Source: Lentzea sp. NBRC 102530
Lineage (GTDB): Bacteria; Actinomycetota; Actinomycetes; Mycobacteriales; Pseudonocardiaceae
Reading direction: 5' to 3'
DNA length: 64,000 bases
NCBI RefSeq assembly: GCF_030269365.1
Contig: NZ_BSTF01000004.1
Coordinates: forward strand, 62,001 to 126,000
Shown: in pieces, positions 16,756 to 24,673 of the stretch
Position numbering within the stretch: the stretch's first letter is position 1
Layout: the number at the start of each line of letters is the position of its first letter
Position numbers and translations under genes: made by a program
Notes under the pieces: model-generated
What the model was told of the DNA's origin: nothing
Database searches by the model: none
The model's input: the letters and a program-made list of their open reading frames with translations, nothing else

Positions 16756-17496
16756 GTGACCGGCCAGATCGTCCGTCACGCCGGCCGGGTCGAGGCCGTG
16801 CGCCTGCGGTTCGCGGCCGTGCACGAGGCCAGCGCCGTCGTGGTCGGCGACGAGACCGTCTACGGCCGGCTGTGCCGGTGGATCATCCACCCCGTGCTGG
16901 AGAAGCACGCGCGCCAGGACGAGCTCGTCGCGTACGTCGAGGAGAACCTCCGCCTGATCGTGGCCAGTCTCTACGACCTCTACGGCGTGCGCGCGCCCGC
17001 CCAGGACCCGGTCCGCGAGGCGGCACTCCCGTCGCTCGTCGCACCGGTCGAGGAGACGACCACCGCCGCGCTGGAGCGGATCGCGCCGCTGCGGGCCGTG
17101 CTGGACGACCTCACCGGCCTGCCGGACGTGATCGCCGCGCACGCCGAGACCTGGTACAACATCGCCGCCGAGCAGCAGGACATGGCCGACGAGCTGGAGG
17201 ACTTCCTCGCGCTCGACGTGCCCGAGTGGACCGGCGCGGACGAGCACGTGCGGTTGATGAGCCACAACGTAGAGGCGCTGCGCGGGCTGAGTTCGGTGTC
17301 GGCGGCGTTCGGGGAGATCACCGAGAGCGTCGGGGTGCTGGTCGCGCAGACCCGGCGGCTCGTGCGGGAACTCGTGGTCGGCCTCGCCGTGGCGCCGACG
17401 GACGCGACGCTGTGGTGGCTGGCGTGCCGGATCGCGGTGTACGGGGTGGCGCTCAACACCACCCTCGACCACATCCGGGCACGACTGGACGGCTAG
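16756..17496 (+). CDS. Hypothetical helical protein (246 aa)
   Basis: GTG 16756 has an excellent SD (GGAGGGAGG). The product is acidic and mostly helical, with repeated Val/Ala/Leu heptad-like stretches (residues 100-130 and 165-220) and a more hydrophobic end (LWWLACRIAVYGVAL). No catalytic motif was found. The length and helix pattern recall proteins handled with type VII secretion or septum factors, but no WXG motif supports this. Its last three bases overlap the convergent gene at 17493. Confidence 0.65.
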   Translation: MTGQIVRHAGRVEAVRLRFAAVHEASAVVVGDETVYGRLCRWIIHPVLEKHARQDELVAYVEENLRLIVASLYDLYGVRAPAQDPVREAALPSLVAPVEETTTAALERIAPLRAVLDDLTGLPDVIAAHAETWYNIAAEQQDMADELEDFLALDVPEWTGADEHVRLMSHNVEALRGLSSVSAAFGEITESVGVLVAQTRRLVRELVVGLAVAPTDATLWWLACRIAVYGVALNTTLDHIRARLDG

Positions 17497-17705
17497 GCCC
17501 TGCGCGCCCGGCGGCGGGCGAGCTGCGGCAGGAACCACATGTAGACGCCCGTCCCCATGAGGACGAACAGCGGCAGCAACGGCACGTACGACACCCAGAC
17601 CGCCTCGGCGTCCACGGTGAGCGCGACCGCGGTGAACACCACGGTGGCCATGAAGACCATGCTCACCACGCGGTGGAACTGGCGAATCCCCGAGCTAGCG
17701 GCCAT
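17493..17705 (-). CDS. Small two-helix membrane protein (70 aa)
   Basis: ATG 17705 with a strong SD (GGGAGGG). Two transmembrane helices (about 15-33 and 42-61) flanked by a basic tail RRRARRA, which predicts both ends in the cytosol. It resembles short actinobacterial membrane proteins of unknown role. Stop overlaps the convergent gene by three bases. Confidence 0.7.
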   Translation of the reverse strand: MAASSGIRQFHRVVSMVFMATVVFTAVALTVDAEAVWVSYVPLLPLFVLMGTGVYMWFLPQLARRRARRA

Positions 17706-17794
17706 GTCACTGCCCTCCCTGTCGTCTGGTGAGGACAACGGTAGGAGCGCCCGCCGACCCGCGCTTCTCGATTCCTGACCACCATCAGGGCTAG

Positions 17795-17800
17795 TACCCT
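17795..17800 (+). promoter_or_regulatory. -10 element of a probable leaderless promoter for the LAL regulator
   Basis: TACCCT lies eight bases before ATG 17809; no SD is present. Confidence 0.4.
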
Positions 17801-17808
17801 CGGGCGCC

Positions 17809-20523
17809 ATGCAGTCCCCGGTGCTGGTCGGTCGTGACGAGGAGACCTCCGCGCTGCGGGCCGCCCTCACCCGCGCCGAGCAGCACGAGGGCGGCGCCGT
17901 GTTCCTGGTGGGCGAACCGGGGATCGGCAAGTCGCGGCTGGCGTCCGCCACCGCGGCGCAGGCCACCAGAAGCGGGTTCCGGGTACTCAGGGGCCGGGCG
18001 AGCAGGGCGGTGCCGCTGCGGGCGTTGTGCGAGGCGGTGCTGTCGGCGTTCCGGAAGGTCGCGCCGGACGAACGGCAGCTCGGCGCGTACCTGCCGGTGC
18101 TGCTGCGGATGACCCCGGACGCGCCGTCGGCGGTGCCGGACCCCGCGATGGTCAGGGCCGAGGCGGTGCTCAGGCTGTTCACGGCCGAGAAAACCTTGCT
18201 GCTGCTGGAAGATCTGCACGAGGCCGACGGCGAGACGCTGGCCGTCGTCGACTACCTGCTCGACCACGTCGGGAACGAACCCGTGCTGGTCGTCGCCACG
18301 CTGCGGCCGCATCCCGAAGGCGCGCAACGACTCGCGGACGCGGCGACGGCGAGGCGCACGGCGACGACGGTGCGGCTCACCGGGCTGACCGACGACGAGG
18401 TCGCCGAACTCGCCCGCCACCGCCTCGGCGCACCGCCGCCGGAAGACGTGCTGCGGCACCTCGTCAAGGTCTCCGACGGCGTGCCGTTCGTGGTGGAGGA
18501 GCTGCTCAACGGCGACCTGCGCGAGGTCCCGCCCACGGTCGCCGCCGCCACGGTGCAACGGGTCGACGCCCTCGGGCCCGAGACGGTCGCGGTGCTCGAA
18601 GCCGCCGCGATCTTCGGGCGGACGTTCCCGCTCGACGTCGTCACGGCCCTCACGGGCGCGCACTCGTTCGACGCCGCCGAGCGCGCGCAGCTGGTGCACG
18701 GCAACCAGTTCCGGCACGCGCTGACCGCCGACGCCATCACGGGCCGGATGACGCCGACCGCCCGCGCCACCCTGGCCCGCAGAGCCGCGCAGACCACCGA
18801 ATCGTTGCGCCCCAAGGAACTGGAGCTCATCGCCGAGCTGTGGGAGCGGGGCGGCGAACCGGCGAGAGCCGTCCGGACCCTGGCCGCGGCGGCACGGCAC
18901 GCCGCCGCGCTCGGCCGGTACGGCACCGCGGTCGAACTGCTTGAACGGGGCCAGGCCCTCACCACCGATCCCGACCTCACCGCGGACCTGCTCACCGCGC
19001 TCGCCGACGTCCTGCCGCTGGCCGCCGTGGTCGTCCCGGCGGACAACGGCGCACGGGCCTTCGCGCTCGGGGAACGGCTCCAGCAGGCCCTCACGGCGGC
19101 CGGGGCCGAGCCGGAACGCCGGGCTGCGGTCACGCTCGCGCAGGCCAGGGTCGCCGCCGTCGCGGGGCAGTGGGAACGCGGCCTCGACCTGCTGGCCGCC
19201 GCCAGGGAGACCTGCGCGGAGATCGACGTCGTCAAGGCGACTCTCCTGCTCGGCCTGAACCAGCTCGACCTGCTGCCCAAGGTCCGCGCCCTGGCCGAAC
19301 GCGCCGCCGCGACGGGCACCCCGGAGGTCGTCTGCGAAGCCCTCGAAGTGCTCACCCGCTGCACGAGGGGGCAGGACCTCGCCGAGGCCCGGCAGCACGT
19401 CCAGCGCTGGCTGCACACGGCCGAACAGCACGGGCTCGCGGCGTGGCGGCTGCGGGCGTTGCTGGAACTCGGGATCACCGACAAGTACCTGACCACCGGC
19501 GTCGACAACCTCCTGGCCGCCCGCCAGGCCGCGCAGGACACCGGCGCGATCGTGATCCTCATAGCCGCCGACCTGCACCTCGGCGCGACCTACCTGGTGC
19601 GCGGCGAGTACGAGGAGTCCGCGCGGTACGGCAGCAGCGCCGGGGAGGCCGCCGCGAAGCTCGGCCTGCACGCCCTCAAGGCACTGGCCGTCGCCATCGA
19701 GGCCGGCATCGCGGCCATGCACGGCGACCGCAGGGCGACCGACCGGGCGCTGACCCGGCTGCGCGACCACGGCGGGTCCGAGGAGATCTGGTCGTACAGT
19801 TCGGCGGTCTGCGCGTTGATGGAGGAGCAGCACGAGCGGGCGCTGGCCGAGTTCGACGAGATCGAGAACGCCGTCACCGAGCCGCGCATCCTGCGCGGCA
19901 CCTTCTACCAGGGCCCGAGGCTGCTCACGAGGGTCGCGCACGGCCTCGCGGGCCGTCCGGAGCACGAACGGCTGGCCGAGTCGCACCTGTCGCAGGTCCA
20001 GCTGCACCGCACCTACTTCGCGTGGAGCAACGCGATCCTGCACGGCCGTGAGGGCAACACGGCCCAGGCCACCGCCGCAGCAGCAGAGGCGCTGGAACTC
20101 AGCAGAGGCCTCGGCCTGCCGCGCTACCTCGGCCTCAGGCTCGCGGGCCAGGCAGCGCTGAAAGACGGCTGGGGCGAGCCCCTAGAGTGGCTGCGCGAGG
20201 CCGAGGAGTACTTCCACGCCCTGAGCGTGCCCGCCGTCGCCGCGGCCTGCCGGGCCGCGCTGCGCGAGGCGGGCGCACCCCAGCAACGCCGCCGCCGCGA
20301 CCACGACACGGTCCCGGCCGAGCTGCGCAGGGCGGGCGTGACGGTCCGCGAGTACGAGGTCCTGCGGCTGGTCGTCGAACGGTTCGGGAACGCCGAGATC
20401 GCCGAGCGGCTGTTCCTGTCGCCGCGCACGGTCGAACGGCACGTGGGGAGCCTCAAAGCGCGGACCGGCTGCCAGAACCGGGCCGAGCTGATCGCCCACG
20501 CCCGCCCGTTAATTGGGGGCTGA
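17809..20523 (+). CDS. Large LuxR-family ATP-binding regulator (LAL type) with a TTA codon
   Basis: 904 residues. Walker A GEPGIGKS at 35-42 and a Walker B-like LLLLEDLHEADG near 126 define the AAA/STAND ATPase; the long middle is TPR-like helices; the last 65 residues hold a LuxR HTH (VREYEVLRLVVERFG, NAEIAERLFLSPRTVERHV). LAL proteins are often pathway-specific activators of antibiotic clusters; no cluster is directly linked here, but the minimycin-like locus begins 0.8 kb downstream. Codon 901 (20509-20511) is TTA, the leucine codon read by bldA tRNA, so translation may be tied to development. Confidence 0.9.
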   Translation: MQSPVLVGRDEETSALRAALTRAEQHEGGAVFLVGEPGIGKSRLASATAAQATRSGFRVLRGRASRAVPLRALCEAVLSAFRKVAPDERQLGAYLPVLLRMTPDAPSAVPDPAMVRAEAVLRLFTAEKTLLLLEDLHEADGETLAVVDYLLDHVGNEPVLVVATLRPHPEGAQRLADAATARRTATTVRLTGLTDDEVAELARHRLGAPPPEDVLRHLVKVSDGVPFVVEELLNGDLREVPPTVAAATVQRVDALGPETVAVLEAAAIFGRTFPLDVVTALTGAHSFDAAERAQLVHGNQFRHALTADAITGRMTPTARATLARRAAQTTESLRPKELELIAELWERGGEPARAVRTLAAAARHAAALGRYGTAVELLERGQALTTDPDLTADLLTALADVLPLAAVVVPADNGARAFALGERLQQALTAAGAEPERRAAVTLAQARVAAVAGQWERGLDLLAAARETCAEIDVVKATLLLGLNQLDLLPKVRALAERAAATGTPEVVCEALEVLTRCTRGQDLAEARQHVQRWLHTAEQHGLAAWRLRALLELGITDKYLTTGVDNLLAARQAAQDTGAIVILIAADLHLGATYLVRGEYEESARYGSSAGEAAAKLGLHALKALAVAIEAGIAAMHGDRRATDRALTRLRDHGGSEEIWSYSSAVCALMEEQHERALAEFDEIENAVTEPRILRGTFYQGPRLLTRVAHGLAGRPEHERLAESHLSQVQLHRTYFAWSNAILHGREGNTAQATAAAAEALELSRGLGLPRYLGLRLAGQAALKDGWGEPLEWLREAEEYFHALSVPAVAAACRAALREAGAPQQRRRRDHDTVPAELRRAGVTVREYEVLRLVVERFGNAEIAERLFLSPRTVERHVGSLKARTGCQNRAELIAHARPLIGG

Positions 20524-20530
20524 GCCCCCA
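20514..20530 (+). terminator. Hairpin with the stop codon in its loop
   Basis: Arms TGGGGGC (20514-20520) and GCCCCCA (20524-20530) pair perfectly around TGA, the stop of the LAL gene. No U-tract follows, so it may act as a weak terminator or mRNA 3' end stabiliser. Confidence 0.45.
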
Positions 20531-20707
20531 TGTCAGCGCGCCGACCAGCGGGAAGACTCTCGCACCGGACGGCGGCGCTGGACTCGGTGGGGTGTTCAGC
20601 GCCGCCGGCACGCGTCCCGGAAAAATTCCTCGCGGCGGATGTCGATTTACGTAGTCTCCCGTTCGACGCACTGATGACAGCAAGTGCGAACACCGAGGAG
20701 AACCACA

Positions 20708-21280
20708 ATGCGCACCCTGATCGCCACCGCGTTCATGTCTCTCGACGGCGTCATCGAGGCGCCCGGCGGCGAGCCCGGTCACCGCAGCTCCGGCTGGACG
20801 TTCAAGGACATCGAGTTCGACGAGGCCGCCTACGAGCTCAAGGGTCGTGAGCAGGACGAGGCCACCGCGATGATGATGGGCCGGGTCAGCTACGAGGGCT
20901 TCTCCCCGGTCTGGCCGACGCTCGACTACTTCCCGAAGTACAACGTGATGCCGAAGTTCGTCGTCTCCAGCACCCTCAAGGAGGACCAGCTGGTCGACAA
21001 CTGGGGCGACATCACGATCCTGCGTTCGCTGGACGACGTGGCCGCGCTGAAGGAGACCGAGGGCGGCCCGATCTCCATCCACGGCAGCGCGACGCTGAAC
21101 CGCAACCTGTCCGACGCCGGCCTGATCGACCGCTACCACCTGCTGGTGTTCCCGGTCCTGCTCGGCGCCGGCAAGCGCCTGTTCAGCGAGACCGACAAGG
21201 ACAAGCAGCTGCTCAAGGTCGTCGAGAGCGAGACCTACGGCAACGGCATCCAGAAGTTCGTCTACGACGTCGTGCGCTGA
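20708..21280 (+). CDS. Dihydrofolate reductase-like / RibD C-terminal domain protein
   Basis: 190 residues with ATG after GAGGAGA. The DHFR fold is shown by TAFMSLDGVIEAPGG at the N-terminus, MMMGRVSYEGF near 58, FVVSSTL near 86 and an IHGSATLNRNL segment near 124. This RibD-C family is common in actinomycetes and usually of unknown substrate; it probably uses NADPH. Monocistronic; the end overlaps a convergent transporter gene by 19 bases. Confidence 0.85.
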   Translation: MRTLIATAFMSLDGVIEAPGGEPGHRSSGWTFKDIEFDEAAYELKGREQDEATAMMMGRVSYEGFSPVWPTLDYFPKYNVMPKFVVSSTLKEDQLVDNWGDITILRSLDDVAALKETEGGPISIHGSATLNRNLSDAGLIDRYHLLVFPVLLGAGKRLFSETDKDKQLLKVVESETYGNGIQKFVYDVVR

Positions 21281-22173
21281 AGTTCGCGCACGGGTTCGTC
21301 GAGCACCGGCTTCCTCGTCGGCGTGAGCTGCACCAGCAGGATCGCGCCGATGAGGATCGCCGCGCCGACGAACTGCAGGAACGACAAGGTCTCGCCGAGG
21401 AACACGAACCCGAGGACCGTGGCGATGATCGGGCTGCAGAAGCCGAGGAACGACAGGCCGATCGCGGGCACGCGGTCGGTGCCGCGGAACCACACCGAGT
21501 AGCCCACGAGCGAGCCGAACACGATCAGGTAGCCGAAGCCGAGCGCGTTGGTGCCGTTGATCGAGCTCGGCAGGCCCTCGAGCAGGAACAGCGCGGGCAG
21601 CAGCACGAGCCCGCCCGCGGTCAGCTGCCAACCGGTGAACATCAGCACGTTGACCCCGGCCGGCCGCTGCCACCGCTTCGTGAGCACGACCCCGGACGCC
21701 ATGCTGACCGCCCCACCGATCGCGGCGACCACGCCGACCACGTCCAGCGCCGCGGTGGCCTTCAGGACCAGCAACGCGACACCGGTGGTGGCGGCGAAGC
21801 AGGCCAGCACGTGCGGCAGCCGGATCTTGTCGCCGAGCACCAGTGCCGCGAGCCCCAGCATGATCACCGGCTGGACCGAGCCCACCAGGGCCGCGACCCC
21901 GCCGGGGAGCTTGTAGGCGGCCAGGAAGAGCAGGAAGAAGAACGCGCCGATGTTGAGCGTGCCGAGGACCAGCGCACGCCACCACCACAGGCCCTGGGGC
22001 AGGACCCGGCCGACCAGCAGCAGGATCAGGCCCGCCGGCAGCGCGCGGACCACCGAGGCGAGCAGCGGCCGGTCCGGTGGCAGGAGTTGGGTCGTCACGA
22101 TGTAGGTGCTGCCCCAGATCATCGGCGCGAGCGCCGTGATCGCGGAGTCGGCCAGCAGCCGGTTGCCCTTCAT
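21262..22173 (-). CDS. DMT/EamA transporter, last gene of the minimycin/indigoidine-type cluster
   Basis: 303 residues with ten hydrophobic helices in two EamA repeats (PMIWGSTYIVTTQLLPP at the start of repeat one; FVFLGETLSFLQFVGA closing repeat two). ATG 22173 has GGGGG seven bases upstream and follows upp by 13 bases, so it belongs to that operon. By analogy to MinT of the described minimycin cluster it may export the product; MinT's own family was not compared here. Confidence 0.8.
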   Translation of the reverse strand: MKGNRLLADSAITALAPMIWGSTYIVTTQLLPPDRPLLASVVRALPAGLILLLVGRVLPQGLWWWRALVLGTLNIGAFFFLLFLAAYKLPGGVAALVGSVQPVIMLGLAALVLGDKIRLPHVLACFAATTGVALLVLKATAALDVVGVVAAIGGAVSMASGVVLTKRWQRPAGVNVLMFTGWQLTAGGLVLLPALFLLEGLPSSINGTNALGFGYLIVFGSLVGYSVWFRGTDRVPAIGLSFLGFCSPIIATVLGFVFLGETLSFLQFVGAAILIGAILLVQLTPTRKPVLDEPVRELQRTTS

Positions 22174-22186
22174 GGTCGTGCCCCCG

Positions 22187-22852
22187 TCAGTCGTCCGTGC
22201 CGAAGAACCGATCGCCGAAGTCACCGATTCCCGGCACCATGTAAGCGTTCTCGTTGAGTCGCTCCTCGATCGCCGACGTCACGATCCGCACCCGCGGGAA
22301 CCGCGAGCACACCGCCTCGATGCCCTCCGGCACCGTGATGAACGTGACGAACACGATGTTCTCTTCTGACACACCGCGGTCGAGCAGCACTTGAATCGCG
22401 GCGTTCGCGGTGCCTCCGGTGGCGAGCATCGGGTCGAGCAACAGCACCTGCCGGGACGCGATGTCGTCCGGCAGGTTCGAGTAGTAGAGCTGGGGGAGCT
22501 TGGTCGTCCTGTCGCGCTGGATCAGGATCTTGCCGATCCGCGCGCCCCGCACGACCGCCCGCAGCCCTGCCTCCATGCTCTCGCCGGCCCGGATGATCGG
22601 GACGCCGACGAGCCTCTCCGTCGCGCGCAACCCGTGGTAGGTCGCGCCGACGGGCGTGGTGACGTCGTGCGGTTCGAACGGCAGCAGGTCGAGGCCCGCC
22701 TCGATGAGCAGCCGGTTGATCCGCTCGGTGTAGAAGACGAAGTCCTCGCGCGAAACGTGCCGGTCGCGGACGATCGTGTGCATCGCGCGCAGTTGGTTCG
22801 TCTGCGGCAACACGTGGACGTTCTTCTCCAGGTACGCCTCGATGGAGGTCAC
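22187..22852 (-). CDS. upp: Uracil phosphoribosyltransferase (MinD-like role)
   Basis: 221 residues from GTG 22852, preceded by AAGGAG with a five-base gap. Upp signatures: GVPIIRAGESMEAGLR near 83, the PRPP loop VLLLDPMLATGGTANAA near 135, and the C-terminal uracil-binding YMVPGIGDFGDRFFGTD. It makes UMP from uracil and PRPP. Located inside a PsuG-HAD-NRPS cluster, it matches MinD, reported to protect minimycin producers by raising the UMP pool. Start overlaps the phosphatase stop by four bases. Confidence 0.9.
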   Translation of the reverse strand: MTSIEAYLEKNVHVLPQTNQLRAMHTIVRDRHVSREDFVFYTERINRLLIEAGLDLLPFEPHDVTTPVGATYHGLRATERLVGVPIIRAGESMEAGLRAVVRGARIGKILIQRDRTTKLPQLYYSNLPDDIASRQVLLLDPMLATGGTANAAIQVLLDRGVSEENIVFVTFITVPEGIEAVCSRFPRVRIVTSAIEERLNENAYMVPGIGDFGDRFFGTDD

Positions 22853-23514
22853 GAGCACTCCTTGACGGCGGCCACGACTCCGGGGAAGGAGTCGACGAGC
22901 CAGGTGGGGTTGGCGCCGAGCAGTTGGTCGACGCTGTGCACGCCGTAGGAGACGGCGATCGACCCCATGCCCGCCCCGTGCGCCATCAGGACGTCGTGCG
23001 TGGTGTCGCCGACCATCACCGCGTTCGCCGGTGCCACCCCGAGTTCGCGCAGCACGACGAACCCCGACTCCGGGTCCGGCTTGGGCTTTGCCACCTGGTC
23101 CGCGCCGACGACGAAGGCGAACTCCTCGCGCAGACCTGCCGCGGTGAGCAGCGCCTCGGCGTTCACGATGAACTTGCTGGTCGCCACGGCGAGCAGGAAA
23201 CCCTCTTCCCGCAAGGACTTCAGCCCGTCGTACACGCCGGCGAACACCAGCTGCGTCGCCATCGGCAGCACGATCCGGCGGAACGTCGCCTGGTACAGCT
23301 CGACGCACTGCGCGACGACCGGTTCGTCCTCCGCTGTCCCGAGGACCTTCGCGAACGCGGCGGGCAGCGGCAGCCCGATCGTGCCGCGAATGGCTCCCGA
23401 GTCCACTGTGGGCAGATCGAGCTGGGCGAACACGGCGGCGAACGTCGTGACGATGCCACGGGGTGTGTCGACGAGCGTGCCGTCGAGGTCGAAGATGGCG
23501 CACCGGCGGGTCAT
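22849..23514 (-). CDS. HAD phosphatase (IndB/MinC N-terminal domain-like)
   Basis: 221 residues. HAD motifs: [11 protein letters not shown] near 8, II VATSKF near 109, III lysine in KPKPDP near 143, [11 protein letters not shown] near 166. A phosphoglycolate phosphatase-like cap lies between I and II. In indigoidine and minimycin loci this enzyme dephosphorylates the C-nucleoside monophosphate. The reported MinC carries an extra C-terminal domain that is not present in this 221-residue protein. ATGA overlap with the PsuG gene. Confidence 0.85.
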   Translation of the reverse strand: MTRRCAIFDLDGTLVDTPRGIVTTFAAVFAQLDLPTVDSGAIRGTIGLPLPAAFAKVLGTAEDEPVVAQCVELYQATFRRIVLPMATQLVFAGVYDGLKSLREEGFLLAVATSKFIVNAEALLTAAGLREEFAFVVGADQVAKPKPDPESGFVVLRELGVAPANAVMVGDTTHDVLMAHGAGMGSIAVSYGVHSVDQLLGANPTWLVDSFPGVVAAVKECS

Positions 23515-24431
23515 GAGGCGAACTCCTTCGCGTGGGCGGCGGCGAGTTCTCCGGCGACCTCGGCGGTGCTGATCAGCACCGCCATGTTGGCCTTCGCGGA
23601 ACGCCCCTCCGTCGCGCGGTCTACGGCCCTCATAAGGTATTTCGTGATCGCTTGTCCTGACACGCCTTCTGTTTCAGCCCGTGAGACGGCCTCGGCGATC
23701 ACCGACTCGACCTCGGCGCCGTCGATCGCGTCGGCCTGCTTGGTCGGCGTGGTGACGAGGAACGAACCGGGGTTGCCGAGCGCCCAGTGGTTCTCGATCG
23801 CCTTCGCCAGCACCGTCGGGTCGTCGATCCGGTGCGGTGCGCGCAGACCGCTGGACACGCAGTAGAACGCCGGGAAGTCGTCCGACCGGTAGGCCACGAC
23901 CGGAACGCAGTGCGTCTCCAGGAACTCCATGGTCAGCCCGAGGTCGAGGATGTTCTTGGCGCCCGCGCACACCACCGCGACCTTGGAGCGGGTGAACTGC
24001 ACGAGGTCCGACGAGACGTCCATCGTGCGTTCCGCGCCCCGGTGCACCCCACCGATTCCTGCCGAGGAGAAGAACTTCAGCCCGGCGAGCTGTGCGGCGA
24101 TCACCGAGGACGCGACGGTGGTCGCGCCCATCCCGCCGCGGGCCAGCACGATCGGCAGGTCGCGGCTGCTGACCTTCGGGATCCCCTTGACGGTCGCGAA
24201 CCTCTCGATGTCGGACTCGGTGAGACCGATGAGGATCCGGCCGTTGTCGATGCCGATGGTGGCCGGGACCGAGCCGCTCGCCCGGACCGCGTCCTCGACC
24301 AGGCGTGCGGTCTCGGCGTTGTCCGGGTAGTCGAGGCCGTGCGTGATGACGTTGGACTCCAGGGCCACGACGGGCTGCCCGGCCGTGATCGCCTCGGCCA
24401 CTTCCTCGCTGTAGACAAGGGGGATGTTCAT
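23511..24431 (-). CDS. psuG: Pseudouridine-5'-phosphate glycosidase family C-glycosidase (IndA/MinB-like)
   Basis: 306 residues from ATG 24431 (SD GAGG five bases upstream; GTG 24437 is an alternative). Family motifs [16 protein letters not shown] near 24, [20 protein letters not shown] near 88, [11 protein letters not shown] near 119 and [11 protein letters not shown] near 228. PsuG joins or splits uracil and ribose-5-phosphate by a C-C bond; in the minimycin route the relative MinB is thought to attach ribose-5-phosphate to an oxazinedione. Within the NRPS operon, so a biosynthetic rather than salvage role is likely. Confidence 0.88.
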   Translation of the reverse strand: MNIPLVYSEEVAEAITAGQPVVALESNVITHGLDYPDNAETARLVEDAVRASGSVPATIGIDNGRILIGLTESDIERFATVKGIPKVSSRDLPIVLARGGMGATTVASSVIAAQLAGLKFFSSAGIGGVHRGAERTMDVSSDLVQFTRSKVAVVCAGAKNILDLGLTMEFLETHCVPVVAYRSDDFPAFYCVSSGLRAPHRIDDPTVLAKAIENHWALGNPGSFLVTTPTKQADAIDGAEVESVIAEAVSRAETEGVSGQAITKYLMRAVDRATEGRSAKANMAVLISTAEVAGELAAAHAKEFAS

Positions 24432-24438
24432 CGGCACC

Positions 24439-24663
24439 TCAGTAGCTCGGGGTCTTGTGCAGGAGGTGGTGGCGTTGCACGATCTCCGGCGCGTAGACCT
24501 GGTCCTGCCACGCCCGTTGCTCGACCGGTTCGAGGGCGATGGACACGACGCCCTCGTCGCAGCCGAACGCCTTCGTCACCGCCTCGGTGATGGCCGAGAC
24601 CAGCTCGGACGCCTGCTCTTCGTTGAGCGGGGCAGGGAAGTGCTTGATGTTCACGTGTGGCAT
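24439..24663 (-). CDS. 4-oxalocrotonate tautomerase family protein
   Basis: 74 residues starting Met-Pro (the catalytic Pro-1 after Met removal) with a strong SD GGGAG. Sequence [17 protein letters not shown] then a helix [10 protein letters not shown] is typical of 4-OT subunits. It sits 10 bases behind the NRPS gene and seven before psuG, so it is co-transcribed with the indigoidine/minimycin genes. Its first 30 residues resemble the C-terminal tail of the NRPS. Possible role: tautomerising an imine or imide intermediate; inferred only. Confidence 0.8.
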   Translation of the reverse strand: MPHVNIKHFPAPLNEEQASELVSAITEAVTKAFGCDEGVVSIALEPVEQRAWQDQVYAPEIVQRHHLLHKTPSY

Positions 24664-24673
24664 CGGAACTCCC

